A stretch of 64,000 nt of DNA from Clostridia bacterium (GTDB taxonomy: Bacteria; Bacillota; Clostridia; Christensenellales; SZUA-584), in contig JABGQS010000001.1 in NCBI GenBank assembly GCA_018648645.1, positions 159,677-223,676 on the forward strand, given 5' to 3'. The notes beneath the pieces are model-generated. The model was not told the DNA's origin. It searched no databases and was given only the letters and a program-made list of their open reading frames with translations. Position numbers and translations under genes: made by a program. Each line of letters starts with the position of its first letter. Within the stretch, counting starts at the first letter, position 1. This document shows positions 21,230 through 30,145 of the stretch, piece after piece.

Positions 21230-22399
21230 ATGAGAAACACTACAGTGTATCCCGGCAGCGCAAACGGCGTCGTGACAGCGCCGAGCTCGCTTGACGAAGC
21301 GTTGTCTGCAATTGTGCTTGCGGCGATTACCAGGACGAGCGTCAGAGGAGCGGGCAGCAGCGTTGATACCATTTCGATGTTCAATGGTTTGTTTGCGATG
21401 GGCGCAAAGTTTCGTCAGCAAGAGGATGTCGTGACGTTTTATACAGCGCCGAAGAAGGGCAGCGCTAATATCGAATGCACACACAAAGTTTTGGTGTTTC
21501 TTCTGCCGTTGTGCATCGCGCTTGGCGGCGAGTACACGTTCTTAGGTGAGTTTGACAGCCATATTATTGCCGGACTTAAGAGTCTTGATATCGATTGGTC
21601 GGTAAGCGAGAAAGGCGTAACGATACGCTCAAATCGGCAAAACCGAGATACTGCACTGGAGGACGAAACGTTTGCGGCCGGATTTATGCTGACGCTTCCC
21701 TTGAATGAGAGTGCCAAGCTTTCGTGCAGCAGCGGCAAGAAGTTTGCGGAGCTGACAGTGGCAATCATGCAAGACTTTGGGTACAGGCTTTTCGACCAAG
21801 AGGGATATTCGATAGCAAAGCACCGAAAAGTTGACACGAATTATATTTACAGCGTTGGCGGAGATTATGGCAAATCGGCTTATTTGCTGCTTGCCGGATT
21901 TTTGTCGGGCGAGGTTGGCGTGACGGGGCTGCTTGCGGGTTCGATGCAAAGTGGGCGCAGCGTTACAGATGAGTTCAAAGATTTGAAGCTGCGCGTGAAC
22001 GAGATGAACGGCGCGGTGTTTGCCAAAAAAAGCCGCATTGGCGAGGCAGTAATCGATGTGAGTGGCATGGCAGAGCCGATTGTCGCTTTGGTGCTTGCGT
22101 GTTTTTGCAAAGGTAAATGTGTGATAAAAAACGCTGAGAAACTATCGGACGAGAGAAGAGAAGAGTTTGACATAACGGCAAAAGCGCTGCAAAGCATTGG
22201 CGCTGACATTATAAAGATTGGGCAGGAGCATTTTATTACCGGCAGCAAGAAGCTGTTTGGCGGCAATGTGAATGCTCACGGCAGCCAAAACATTGCAATG
22301 GCGCTGGCAGCAGCCGGGATAGTCAGCGAAATTGGTGTCACGCTAAGTAACGCGCCGTCATTGGATGTGTTGCAAAGGCTTGGTGTTACGATTCAGTAA
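21230..22399 (+). CDS. Divergent EPSP-synthase-like protein
   Basis: A 389-residue protein with the repeated inside-out alpha/beta fold of enolpyruvyl transferases. It shows GAGSSVDTISMFNGLFAMGAKF near 41-62, DYGKSAYLLLAGFLSGEVGVTGL near 206-228 and DERREEFDITAKALQSIGADI near 303-323, which parallel AroA segments. However, the N-terminal K-S-x-S-x-R loop, the GNAGT loop, the SSQ motif and the KESDR motif are absent or altered. It is therefore probably not an active shikimate-pathway EPSP synthase. It begins nine bases after the metal permease, so it may belong to the same operon. The true substrate is unknown. Confidence 0.65.
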   Translation: MRNTTVYPGSANGVVTAPSSLDEALSAIVLAAITRTSVRGAGSSVDTISMFNGLFAMGAKFRQQEDVVTFYTAPKKGSANIECTHKVLVFLLPLCIALGGEYTFLGEFDSHIIAGLKSLDIDWSVSEKGVTIRSNRQNRDTALEDETFAAGFMLTLPLNESAKLSCSSGKKFAELTVAIMQDFGYRLFDQEGYSIAKHRKVDTNYIYSVGGDYGKSAYLLLAGFLSGEVGVTGLLAGSMQSGRSVTDEFKDLKLRVNEMNGAVFAKKSRIGEAVIDVSGMAEPIVALVLACFCKGKCVIKNAEKLSDERREEFDITAKALQSIGADIIKIGQEHFITGSKKLFGGNVNAHGSQNIAMALAAAGIVSEIGVTLSNAPSLDVLQRLGVTIQ

Positions 22400-22531
22400 A
22401 TACGGGGGGCATGCGTGTGCGAAAAACGCAGATAAAAACTACGTAAAGATGGTGAAATTGGTGCTTTAACAGCGAAACTATAATAAATTTGTCAATGGTT
22501 TAAAAAAACCGCTAATGATGTGTTGTTCTGA

Positions 22532-22560
22532 TTGACAACGCGCTGTGAATGGGGTACAAT
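22532..22560 (+). promoter_or_regulatory. Promoter of a short leader transcript
   Basis: TTGACA and TACAAT with a 17-base spacer. Transcription would begin near 22567 and meet terminator hairpins at 22691 and 22786. Confidence 0.75.
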
Positions 22561-22656
22561 TATCTTAATTGAATAAGGAATAAGCGATATTTATACTATA
22601 TTTATACTACTATTTGAGCTAATGGCGACCACTTTCGAAAGGAGTGCGCGCAGAGC

Positions 22657-22758
22657 ATGAAGTCTAAGGTCTTTTGGCTATGGCGGTTCGGCTGTCTCGT
22701 TGGTATGAGGCGGCTTTTTTTGTTCAAAAATATAGGAAAAGCCTTTGTAAGCAAGTGA
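22657..22758 (+). CDS. Candidate leader peptide, 33 residues
   Basis: ATG at 22657 follows an AAAGGAG by 12 bases. The predicted peptide begins MKSKVFWLWRFGCLVGMRR and is basic and aromatic. The terminator stem at 22691-22714 lies inside its coding sequence, so ribosome progress would affect termination. This arrangement is typical of translational attenuation leaders, but I know of no homologue and the AAAGGAG spacing is long. Confidence 0.35.
   Translation: MKSKVFWLWRFGCLVGMRRLFLFKNIGKAFVSK
22691..22721 (+). terminator. Terminator hairpin inside the leader mini-ORF
   Basis: GCTGTCTC and GAGGCGGC pair over eight bases with two G-U pairs, around an eight-base loop, and are followed by seven T. 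Confidence 0.65.
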
Positions 22759-22784
22759 CGTCTTTTCGGTTATTATATTTAAAG

Positions 22785-22812
22785 GGAGCGTGGAGTATTC
22801 TGCGCTCTTTTT
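22785..22812 (+). terminator. Second terminator in the leader region
   Basis: GAGCG and CGCTC with a 12-base loop, followed by five T and an AT-rich stretch. Confidence 0.5.
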
Positions 22813-22850
22813 ATTTTGCGCAATTGGCTTGGCAAGATAGGCTGCAAGAC

Positions 22851-22880
22851 TTGTCAGAAAGCTTTTAAGTATTATATAAT
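22851..22880 (+). promoter_or_regulatory. Promoter of the membrane protein gene at 22927
   Basis: TTGTCA and TATAAT with an 18-base spacer; transcription would start about 40 bases before the ATG. Confidence 0.7.
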
Positions 22881-22926
22881 GTGACAAGGCGTACCAATAC
22901 GAAACATCGATACAAGGGGAGATTTT

Positions 22927-24267
22927 ATGAATAACAAACGCATACTCAACTACTCTATGGTTGCAGCTTACACGATACTGCTTATGATTGTTGCGGCGAT
23001 TGTCGAGCTTGCGCTCTTTAAAGTTGCGGCGCCGGACGGCTTGATAGCAATCAGCGAAGGGCTTGCTGAAACGGGCTTCTCGGTGACAGTTATCACCGTG
23101 TCGATATTGGCTGTGATTACGAACATCAGCGAAAGGCGCTTTTTTGGTGTTAAAGCAGGGGAGTATCTGAAGTTTAGACGCAGGAAACTGAGCCCCGGGT
23201 TCTACGATGTGCTGATTATAATCGTGCTTGTCGGAGCTTTGCAATACGTTGCGCTGGCGGCAGATTTTCGATTTGCGGCGGCGGTGATGTTCCTTGAGAT
23301 TATCGCGCTGCTGATTGTGCAGATTCGGTGGGGGTTGGGAATCGCGTTTTTCTATTACGGTAAAGAGAGGGAGATCCGAGCTTTCTTTATCGACGAGATT
23401 AAAGATAACTTAAAAATAGTCGCGGATGAAAAGACGGGTCAAAGAAAAATCGACCGTGCACAGCAAGCTGTGGGATCCAGAATTGACAACTTGTTTACGC
23501 ACACAAAAAATGCGGTGGGCAGGCAGGAGAGTTCGCAAATACAGCAGAATCTGAACATGATGGCGAACATTTTGGATTTGCTTTTGGACAACAGGTATCA
23601 GAGCGTGTGGCACAATTATGAAACGCGCGTGGATTATCTTATATCGTCGATATTGCCGGACGAAGAGCTTGGAGAGTATGCGAGCAGCGCGCTGCTTAAG
23701 ATGACGGATATTATTTTGGCGACAAAGGAATCGGGCGACAAGCAGATTGCAAAGAACTGTGATTTTGACCAGAGCCGAAATCGGGCGTACAAGATGGTGA
23801 CTTATGCTTCTGCTATGCTGCTGCAAAGCATGTTCGACAAGCAGATTTTTTATAAGCTGGCAGCAGTAAAGATATACGGTATCGACAATGCTGAGCGAAA
23901 GGTAAGCAGGTACGCGCTGTACGCCGACCAGTTTGCAGAGCATGTGGCGGCAAGCAAACACCTTGAAGAAATAAACGCAATGGTGACGACCAGCCTTCGT
24001 AAGCTGGCACCGCTGTGTTTTGCAAACGGCAAAGCGACAGATACGGCGATATACTTTAGCTTGGTTGTGCGGGCGCTCGAGAAAAACGGCGTGCCGACAG
24101 ATGCGCTGTGGGAAGAGGCGAATAATCACGAGGAAGAGAACGGGAAGCAGAGTGCAGGCGTGTGTATGCTCAAAAGCGTACACGATGTGCAAAACGGCGA
24201 TGAGCTGAGTGACGATGAAAAGAAAACGGTAGAGAGTTTTACAAAGCTGATTGAAGCGCATGAGTAA
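22927..24267 (+). CDS. Membrane protein of unknown function
   Basis: A 446-residue protein. The N-terminal third has about four membrane segments (roughly 10-30, 50-67, 96-113 and 115-140). The remaining 300 residues are soluble, charged and mostly helical, with no motif I recognise. The topology suggests a membrane-anchored cytosolic helical domain. GGGGAG precedes the ATG. It has its own promoter just upstream, and a beta-CASP nuclease gene follows 84 bases later. No function is proposed. Confidence 0.75.
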   Translation: MNNKRILNYSMVAAYTILLMIVAAIVELALFKVAAPDGLIAISEGLAETGFSVTVITVSILAVITNISERRFFGVKAGEYLKFRRRKLSPGFYDVLIIIVLVGALQYVALAADFRFAAAVMFLEIIALLIVQIRWGLGIAFFYYGKEREIRAFFIDEIKDNLKIVADEKTGQRKIDRAQQAVGSRIDNLFTHTKNAVGRQESSQIQQNLNMMANILDLLLDNRYQSVWHNYETRVDYLISSILPDEELGEYASSALLKMTDIILATKESGDKQIAKNCDFDQSRNRAYKMVTYASAMLLQSMFDKQIFYKLAAVKIYGIDNAERKVSRYALYADQFAEHVAASKHLEEINAMVTTSLRKLAPLCFANGKATDTAIYFSLVVRALEKNGVPTDALWEEANNHEEENGKQSAGVCMLKSVHDVQNGDELSDDEKKTVESFTKLIEAHE

Positions 24268-24351
24268 ACATTTCTCTTTGATTTTACAGCGATATTTGAT
24301 ACAATAACAGTTGCGAATATTTATTAGACAAATACAGGAGGACGCAAATTA

Positions 24352-25899
24352 ATGTATATAACTTTTACGGGTGCAGCAAGATGTGTTACGGGATCGTGCA
24401 CGCTGATTGAAACGGACGACAAAAAGGTACTTGTCGACTGTGGGATGAGACAGGGTGCAGACGCAAAGAATACACCCGTTAAGGACGGATTTGTGTTTGA
24501 CGCGGGGCAGATTGACGCTGTGTTTTTGACGCACGCGCATATCGACCACTCGGGGCTGATTCCGCTGCTCGTGAAAAAGGGATTTACCGGTCAGGTGTTT
24601 TGCACCGGGGCAACAAGCAGGCTGTGCTCGATTATGTTCCCGGACGCCGGGCACATTCAGGAGATGGAAACGGAGTGGGCAAACCGCAAGCGCCGCCGTG
24701 CCGGCAAAAAAGAGATTGAACCATTGTATACGGTGGAGGATGCAAAGCGGGCAATAACGCACCTTGTACCGATGGATTATGACGAAACCAGCAAAGTGCT
24801 TGGCGACATCTCGGTTCGGTTTGTTGACGCGGGTCATCTGCTTGGTTCGGCATCTATTGAGCTTTGTGTAGAGGACAAAAAGCTGGTTTTCTCGGGCGAT
24901 ATTGGGAACAAGGATAAGCCAATCATCAAAGACCCAATATACATCAAAGATGCGGACATGGTATTTATGGAAAGCACGTACGGCGACAGAAACCATAAAG
25001 ACCTTTTGCCGACGAGCGAGCAGCTTAGAATCGCGCTTACCGCGGCACTAAAGCGCGGTGGCAACATCGTTATACCATCGTTCGCTGTGGGGCGCACGCA
25101 GGAAGTGTTGTATGCCATCAGCATCATGCTGGAGGAGAATTCTATCCCTGGGCTTGAGAAAGTGCCGGTTTATATCGACAGCCCTCTTGGCATTGCGGCA
25201 ACCGAGATTTTTAAAACCAGCAGCAAAGGCTATTTTGACAAGGAAGCGATGGCGTTTAAATCGGAAGGTGTGGAGTTCTTTTCGTTCAAAACGCTGATTG
25301 TTGCGCAGTCGGTGGACGAGTCCAAAGCGATTAACATGGACAAGCGGCAAAAGATAATCATATCGAGCAGTGGAATGTGCACCGCAGGGCGCATCAAACA
25401 TCATTTGAAACACAACATTTGGAAGACAAACGCTACTGTGCTGTTTGTGGGATATCAAGCAAACGGGACGCTTGGAAGACGGATACTCGACGGCGCAGAC
25501 AACATCAGGATATTCGGTGAAGAGATACAGCCGCGCGCGACTATCGAGCGTATCGAAGGGTTTTCGGGACACGCCGACAAAGATGGGCTGCTCGAATGGA
25601 TTGGGCATTTCCCGACAAGCGTGAGAAAAGTGTTTGTGATGCACGGAGAAAATTCCGTCAGCATAAACTTTGCAAAAGATTTGGAGGGGCTTGGGTACGA
25701 CGCGGTTTCTCCCGAGCTGCTTGATACGTTTGACACGAGCAAGATGATGAGCGAGCGCAAAAAGGTTAAGTATGTGAAAGCGGAGCCTTCGGATATAATG
25801 GACGAGCTGTCGCAAAAACTTGGCGAAGTCAGCAATGATGAGAAGCTGCGTATGAAAAAAGAGCTTGAGAACCTTTTAAAGAAGTGGGATAAGGAGTAA
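24352..25899 (+). CDS. Beta-CASP metallo-beta-lactamase-fold nuclease
   Basis: A 515-residue zinc-dependent hydrolase of the YSH1/CPSF73-like family, acting on RNA in characterised members. The zinc motif HAHIDH is at residues 61-66, with further ligands expected in DAGHLLGS and FSGDIGN. The beta-CASP insertion follows (SFAVGRTQEVLYAI; then ISSSGMCTAGRIKHHL), and the RNA-specificity domain ends in GFSGHADKDGLLEWI and VMHGE. A C-terminal charged extension of about 70 residues is present. An AGGAGG lies 11 bases before the ATG. The stop is two bases before the GntR gene, indicating an operon. Confidence 0.92.
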   Translation: MYITFTGAARCVTGSCTLIETDDKKVLVDCGMRQGADAKNTPVKDGFVFDAGQIDAVFLTHAHIDHSGLIPLLVKKGFTGQVFCTGATSRLCSIMFPDAGHIQEMETEWANRKRRRAGKKEIEPLYTVEDAKRAITHLVPMDYDETSKVLGDISVRFVDAGHLLGSASIELCVEDKKLVFSGDIGNKDKPIIKDPIYIKDADMVFMESTYGDRNHKDLLPTSEQLRIALTAALKRGGNIVIPSFAVGRTQEVLYAISIMLEENSIPGLEKVPVYIDSPLGIAATEIFKTSSKGYFDKEAMAFKSEGVEFFSFKTLIVAQSVDESKAINMDKRQKIIISSSGMCTAGRIKHHLKHNIWKTNATVLFVGYQANGTLGRRILDGADNIRIFGEEIQPRATIERIEGFSGHADKDGLLEWIGHFPTSVRKVFVMHGENSVSINFAKDLEGLGYDAVSPELLDTFDTSKMMSERKKVKYVKAEPSDIMDELSQKLGEVSNDEKLRMKKELENLLKKWDKE

Positions 25900-25901
25900 C
25901 G

Positions 25902-26681
25902 ATGGACAGCTCCGTTCTAAAGAACGATCTTGATATGGCAAGCGACAAGCCACTTTACGAGCAGCTGATATCGTTCATAAAGAGCGATATAGACAATGGT
26001 CTGCTTAATGTGGGCGATTTGCTGCCGTCCGAGAACGAGTTTTGTGAACGGTATGACATCAGCCGACCTACGGTGCGTCAAGCACTTTCTGCTCTTGAAG
26101 AGCAGGGGCTTGTTGTGCGGATGCGGGGCAAAGGCAGCTTTGTGACGCGGCCAAAAGTGAAGCGCAGTCTCAAAACGCTGTACAGCTTTAGCGACGAGGT
26201 TGCTGCGATGGGGTTAACGCCAAAATCGCGCGTGATTGCGTACGAAGTGATCTCGCCCGGCGAAGAGATACGCTCGAGGCTTGGGTTGGCGGACGGCGAA
26301 AAGGTATACAGCATCACGAGGGTCAGATACGCCGGAGACGAGCCGATTGCGCTGGAGATGGCGTTTATACCAACGCGGATGAGCCCTTTTTTGACGCAGG
26401 AGAAGGTGGAGACGGGCTCGCTGTACAAAACGCTGGCGGCGCAGGAGGGTATCGAGATTGGCTACGCAAAAGAGACGTATGAAACGGCTATGCTCAGCGA
26501 AAGCGAAGCGCAGATACTAGGGTGCAAGCAAGGTACGTGCGCGTTTTTCATACAGCGTACCGCATACACTTTGACAGACGAGGTGTTTGAGTATACAGTA
26601 ATGATTGTGCGAAGCGACAGGTGCAAGTATGAGGTGGAGCTTACCTCGGACAACGTACAGCTGAGCACGAGCGTTGACTAA
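25902..26681 (+). CDS. GntR-family transcriptional regulator (HutC/UTRA type)
   Basis: A 259-residue regulator. The N-terminal winged helix has PLYEQLISFIKSDIDNG, LLPSENEFCERYDISRPTVRQALSALEEQGLV and the wing RMRGKGSFV, all classic for GntR. The rest is a UTRA ligand domain with SRVIAYEV and VYSITRVRYAGDEPIALEMAFIP. UTRA domains usually bind sugars, amino-sugars or histidine-related molecules. The following gene encodes a sugar-binding-type protein, so a sugar effector is reasonable inference. It starts two bases after the nuclease gene. Confidence 0.92.
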   Translation: MDSSVLKNDLDMASDKPLYEQLISFIKSDIDNGLLNVGDLLPSENEFCERYDISRPTVRQALSALEEQGLVVRMRGKGSFVTRPKVKRSLKTLYSFSDEVAAMGLTPKSRVIAYEVISPGEEIRSRLGLADGEKVYSITRVRYAGDEPIALEMAFIPTRMSPFLTQEKVETGSLYKTLAAQEGIEIGYAKETYETAMLSESEAQILGCKQGTCAFFIQRTAYTLTDEVFEYTVMIVRSDRCKYEVELTSDNVQLSTSVD

Positions 26682-26702
26682 AACAGAGGAAAGAGTATAT
26701 TT

Positions 26703-28202
26703 ATGGCTAGATACACAAGAAAAAGAAGACACAAAAGAAGACGCGGCGGCGTTAAAAGAGCTGCGGTAGCCCGGCACGAACCGAGGATGCAAACCAGCGC
26801 TAAAGAGAAGAGCACAAAGCGCGAGAAAAGCACGCAAGGCGGTTTTGCGGCGTTTATACGCAGGCACATAATAGTGATTGCGATAGTGGTGCTTGTTCTT
26901 GTTGCGGCCGGTGTTGCGCTTGGAATCGTGTTTGGCGGAAGAGAAACCACGGGCACGCAGGACGATGCGGCGCAAGCGAGCGCGGCAGTGCAAACGGATG
27001 TGCCTGAGGGAGAGTACGACGAGTATTCGGAGGAAACCGGATACGATTACGCAGGTGTTGAGGACAGCGTACTGGAAGGGCTGGCGGGAAGCGACGACAG
27101 CTTGTTTAGCGATATAGACGATGAAATGGAAGACGCGATGTTTGCCGCGCAAGGTATTCGCATCGGCGTGACAATCGGAGATCTAAATAGCGACACGGAT
27201 AAGATGCTGCTTGGGAGGCTGGAGCAGGCGTCCAACGCTGCGGAAGAAAGCAAGCTTGTGTACGAGGTGTATTATTACAACGCACAGGGCGACCCAAATC
27301 AGCAGCTTCAGGATGTGAGAAGCTTGATCAAAAACGAAGTGGACGCGATTATTGTCGGCGGTACTACCAAGGAAAGCTTTGATATGGTAGTTGCGTTGGC
27401 AAATGATGCGGGCATACCTGTTGTTGCGTATAACGCGCCGCCGGGTGCGAGCGGATATGTGATTAACATTGTGGCTGACCAATCGGATTGGGGCAGTGTA
27501 TACGGCGATTTTATGGCGGACAACTTGGATTCCGGCAGAATTGTGCAGGTGCTGGGCAGCGAGGATAACGAGCTTGATATCGAGCGCGCCTCCGCAATAA
27601 ACGCAGCGCTTGCTACAAATGAGAATATAAGCACCAAAGACACGCTTTATGAAAAGTGGGATAATGACGACGCGTATGACGCGATGGTGGAGTACCTGGA
27701 CGAGGAAGGGTATGTGCCGGGAGTCATCACGGAAGAAGGAATGGCGCAGGGCGTACTGGACGCGTTTATTGAGATAGAGCGGCTGCCGATTGTGATGTGC
27801 GGCGATGTGTCGGCCGGGTTTATAAAGACGTGGTATGCGCTTAAAACCATCGGTATTGACATCACACCCGAGCCGGAAGACGACGATGAAGAAGTAGCGA
27901 CAGTGATATTCAAATCGAAGGTTGGCGAAATGATAGTGTGCGCTCAGCCGGCGCCGGTCAGTATCGGAGCGGTTGCGTTTGAAATCGCGTTTAAGCTGGC
28001 AGAAGGCAGAACTTTGAAAGTATCGGGCGCTACATACGTGTACACCGTTGAGACAGTTATCACAGACAGCAACCTGCCTAAGTATTATGCGATGGTACGG
28101 GACGAGAAGGACGACGTTTTGGTGAGGGATATAGTATCACAGGAGACGATTGAAAACCTGTTGAACCCGCCGGAGGAAACGGAAGAGGAAGCTGACGAGT
28201 AG
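26703..28202 (+). CDS. Membrane-anchored periplasmic-binding-protein-like sugar-binding protein
   Basis: A 499-residue protein. The first 60 residues are very basic (RKRRHKRRRGG), then one membrane segment (about 60-82, IVIAIVVLVLVAAGVALGIV), then an acidic linker. From about residue 155 a type 1 substrate-binding fold begins (IGVTIGDLNSDTDKM, QLQDVRSLIKNEVDAIIVGGTT, GIPVVAYNAPP). It resembles Peripla_BP_4 proteins for ribose-type sugars, but it is anchored by a transmembrane helix instead of a lipid. No transporter ATPase or permease is beside it. It could be a sensor partner for the GntR regulator or a stand-alone receptor. A strong terminator follows. Confidence 0.8.
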   Translation: MARYTRKRRHKRRRGGVKRAAVARHEPRMQTSAKEKSTKREKSTQGGFAAFIRRHIIVIAIVVLVLVAAGVALGIVFGGRETTGTQDDAAQASAAVQTDVPEGEYDEYSEETGYDYAGVEDSVLEGLAGSDDSLFSDIDDEMEDAMFAAQGIRIGVTIGDLNSDTDKMLLGRLEQASNAAEESKLVYEVYYYNAQGDPNQQLQDVRSLIKNEVDAIIVGGTTKESFDMVVALANDAGIPVVAYNAPPGASGYVINIVADQSDWGSVYGDFMADNLDSGRIVQVLGSEDNELDIERASAINAALATNENISTKDTLYEKWDNDDAYDAMVEYLDEEGYVPGVITEEGMAQGVLDAFIEIERLPIVMCGDVSAGFIKTWYALKTIGIDITPEPEDDDEEVATVIFKSKVGEMIVCAQPAPVSIGAVAFEIAFKLAEGRTLKVSGATYVYTVETVITDSNLPKYYAMVRDEKDDVLVRDIVSQETIENLLNPPEETEEEADE

Positions 28203-28216
28203 GATACGTTAATATT

Positions 28217-28251
28217 AAAAAAGCGGCAGTTCGTGTGAACTGCCGCTTTTT
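28217..28251. terminator. Strong bidirectional terminator
   Basis: Twelve-base perfect arms AAGCGGCAGTTC/GAACTGCCGCTT with a four-base loop, A-run before and T-run after. It lies between convergent genes. Confidence 0.92.
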
Positions 28252-28267
28252 ATATTGGATATTTTGA

Positions 28268-30028
28268 TTATGCGAACAGGTTGGCTTTGTGCTCTTCCGA
28301 GTAGAACTGGGCATCATACAGCCGTTTGTATGTGCCGTCCTCTATAGCGTAAAGTTCCTCGTGGCTGCCTTTTTCTACAATGCCTTCCGCACTAAGTACA
28401 ACAATCATATCTGCGTTGCGGATGGTGGACAGGCGATGTGCTATTACGAGGCTTGTTCTGCCTTTGGACAGTTTTTCTAGCGATTGCTGTATTTTTATCT
28501 CGGTTTCGTTGTCGAGCGCAGAGGTCGCTTCGTCGAGGATTAGAATCGGCGGGTTCTTGAGGAAAACGCGCGTGATGGAGATGCGCTGCTTTTGTCCGCC
28601 GGAGAGGCGTATGCCTTTTTCTCCCACCCACGTGTCGTAGCCCTCCGGCAAGCTTTGCACAAACTCGTGTATGTTGGCCTTTTTTGCGGCCTCAATCATT
28701 TCTTTTTGCGATGCGTCAATTCGTCCGTATAGTATGTTTTCGCGAATTGTGCCGGTGAATAAAAACACGTCTTGCTGCACTAGGCCGATATTGCCCCGAA
28801 GCGAATCCAAAGTATAGTCTTTTATGTCCTCACCATCGAGCTTTATACTGCCCTTAGTGACATCGTAAAACCTTGGCAGCAGATGACAAAGCGTTGTTTT
28901 TCCGCCGCCCGACGGGCCGACTAAAGCTACGGTAGACCCAGACTGTATGTGCAGAGATATATTCTTTAGCACGTTCTCGTGCTCGTTATAGAAGAAAGTA
29001 ACATCGTTCATTGCGATATTACCTTTTGTGTTGTCGAGGATTTTCTCGCCGCCGATAATGTCGGGCTTTTCCTCCATGATTTCGTGGAATCGTGCAAAGC
29101 CGTTCATACCCATTTCGAACTGCTGAGTGAAATCTGTAAGACGGCGTATGGGTTGCATGACCAGATTAACATACAATAAAAAACCTGTGAGCTCGCCAAT
29201 GGTTATGATTTTCCTGTATGCAAAGTAGCCTCCAAACCCGAGCACAACAATGTTCAGTATGCTCATCATAAACTTCATACCTGTGTGGAATATTGACATT
29301 CTGCGATAAGCTTCGTTTTTTGCTGATCTGAAAAGCCCGTTCCCAATGTCAAAGCGTTTTATTTCGTAATCTTCGTTTGTGTAAGACTTTGCGACTCTAA
29401 TTCCTGCAAGGCTGTTTTCCAGCTGGGCGTTTATATCTGCTGTTTCTTCTCTGACTGCGCGAAACCCTTTTGACATTTTTGAGCGCTGTGATATAGAGAA
29501 CCAAATCATAATTGGTATAACACCGAGGTATATTATCAGCACAAGCCGCCATTCCATAGTCCAAAGAATAATAAAGGAGCCTACAAACATGATAATCGAA
29601 ATAAAAATATCTTCCGGGCCGTGATGAGCAAGCTCGGTAATTTGGTTGAGATCGTTGAGCATGCGGCTCATCAGCTTGCCCGTTCGCTGGTTGTCGTAAA
29701 ACTTGAAGTCGAGCTTCTGCATGTGCTTAAACATGTCGCTGCGCATGTCCGCTTCCATACGTACGCCGACGACGTGTCCCCAATAGTTCATAAAATAGTC
29801 GCAGCCTGCCATGAGAATGTATAGCCCAAGCAATATAGCCACCATGGTAAACATTTGGGCAACCAGGCTGTTTGGAATCAAATCGTCGATGATGCGGGTG
29901 GTGAATACCGGGTATACGAGCTCTATCGCAGCCAAACAAAATGCGACCGCTAAATCTATAATAAACAATTTGCGGTGCTTCTTAAAGTATGAGCCAAATC
30001 TTATAAACATTTCTTTTGTATATTTCAT
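28268..30028 (-). CDS. ABC exporter, fused permease and ATPase
   Basis: A 586-residue half-transporter of the MsbA/multidrug type. Residues 1-320 hold six membrane helices (for example FIIDLAVAFCLAAIELVYPVF and AQMFTMVAILLGLYILMAG). The ATPase has Walker A GPSGGGKTT near 378, the signature LSGGQKQR near 483, Walker B ILILDEATSALD and the switch histidine in IAHRLSTI. It functions as a homodimer, or as a heterodimer if a partner is encoded elsewhere; none is adjacent. The substrate is unknown. Its terminator is shared with the gene on the opposite strand. Confidence 0.93.
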   Translation of the reverse strand: MKYTKEMFIRFGSYFKKHRKLFIIDLAVAFCLAAIELVYPVFTTRIIDDLIPNSLVAQMFTMVAILLGLYILMAGCDYFMNYWGHVVGVRMEADMRSDMFKHMQKLDFKFYDNQRTGKLMSRMLNDLNQITELAHHGPEDIFISIIMFVGSFIILWTMEWRLVLIIYLGVIPIMIWFSISQRSKMSKGFRAVREETADINAQLENSLAGIRVAKSYTNEDYEIKRFDIGNGLFRSAKNEAYRRMSIFHTGMKFMMSILNIVVLGFGGYFAYRKIITIGELTGFLLYVNLVMQPIRRLTDFTQQFEMGMNGFARFHEIMEEKPDIIGGEKILDNTKGNIAMNDVTFFYNEHENVLKNISLHIQSGSTVALVGPSGGGKTTLCHLLPRFYDVTKGSIKLDGEDIKDYTLDSLRGNIGLVQQDVFLFTGTIRENILYGRIDASQKEMIEAAKKANIHEFVQSLPEGYDTWVGEKGIRLSGGQKQRISITRVFLKNPPILILDEATSALDNETEIKIQQSLEKLSKGRTSLVIAHRLSTIRNADMIVVLSAEGIVEKGSHEELYAIEDGTYKRLYDAQFYSEEHKANLFA

Positions 30029-30145
30029 CGTTTCTCCTCTGTAGTAAGAAGATAACTAAAAACGCCGCGGATGTCAACCAAAATACCGGGGAATATGGAC
30101 TTTTGTGTATAATAAAATAGGCGGTTGATGATATTGGAGATTTGC

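Larger units (their letters stand above)
22567..22812 (+). ncRNA. Candidate leader or small RNA with mini-ORF and two terminators
   Basis: The region between a good promoter and the gene at 22927 holds an AAAGGAG at 22638, a 33-codon mini-ORF at 22657, a terminator inside that mini-ORF, and a second terminator. It also has a possible small hairpin CACTTT/AAAGGAGTG around 22631-22647 that would cover the ribosome site. I recognise no known riboswitch. The downstream gene has its own promoter, so this may be an independent small RNA. Confidence 0.4.

Noticed and set aside
22674..22868. 64-codon plus-strand frame in the leader region
   Set aside because: No ribosome site, and it runs through both terminators; the 33-codon frame at 22657 is the better candidate.
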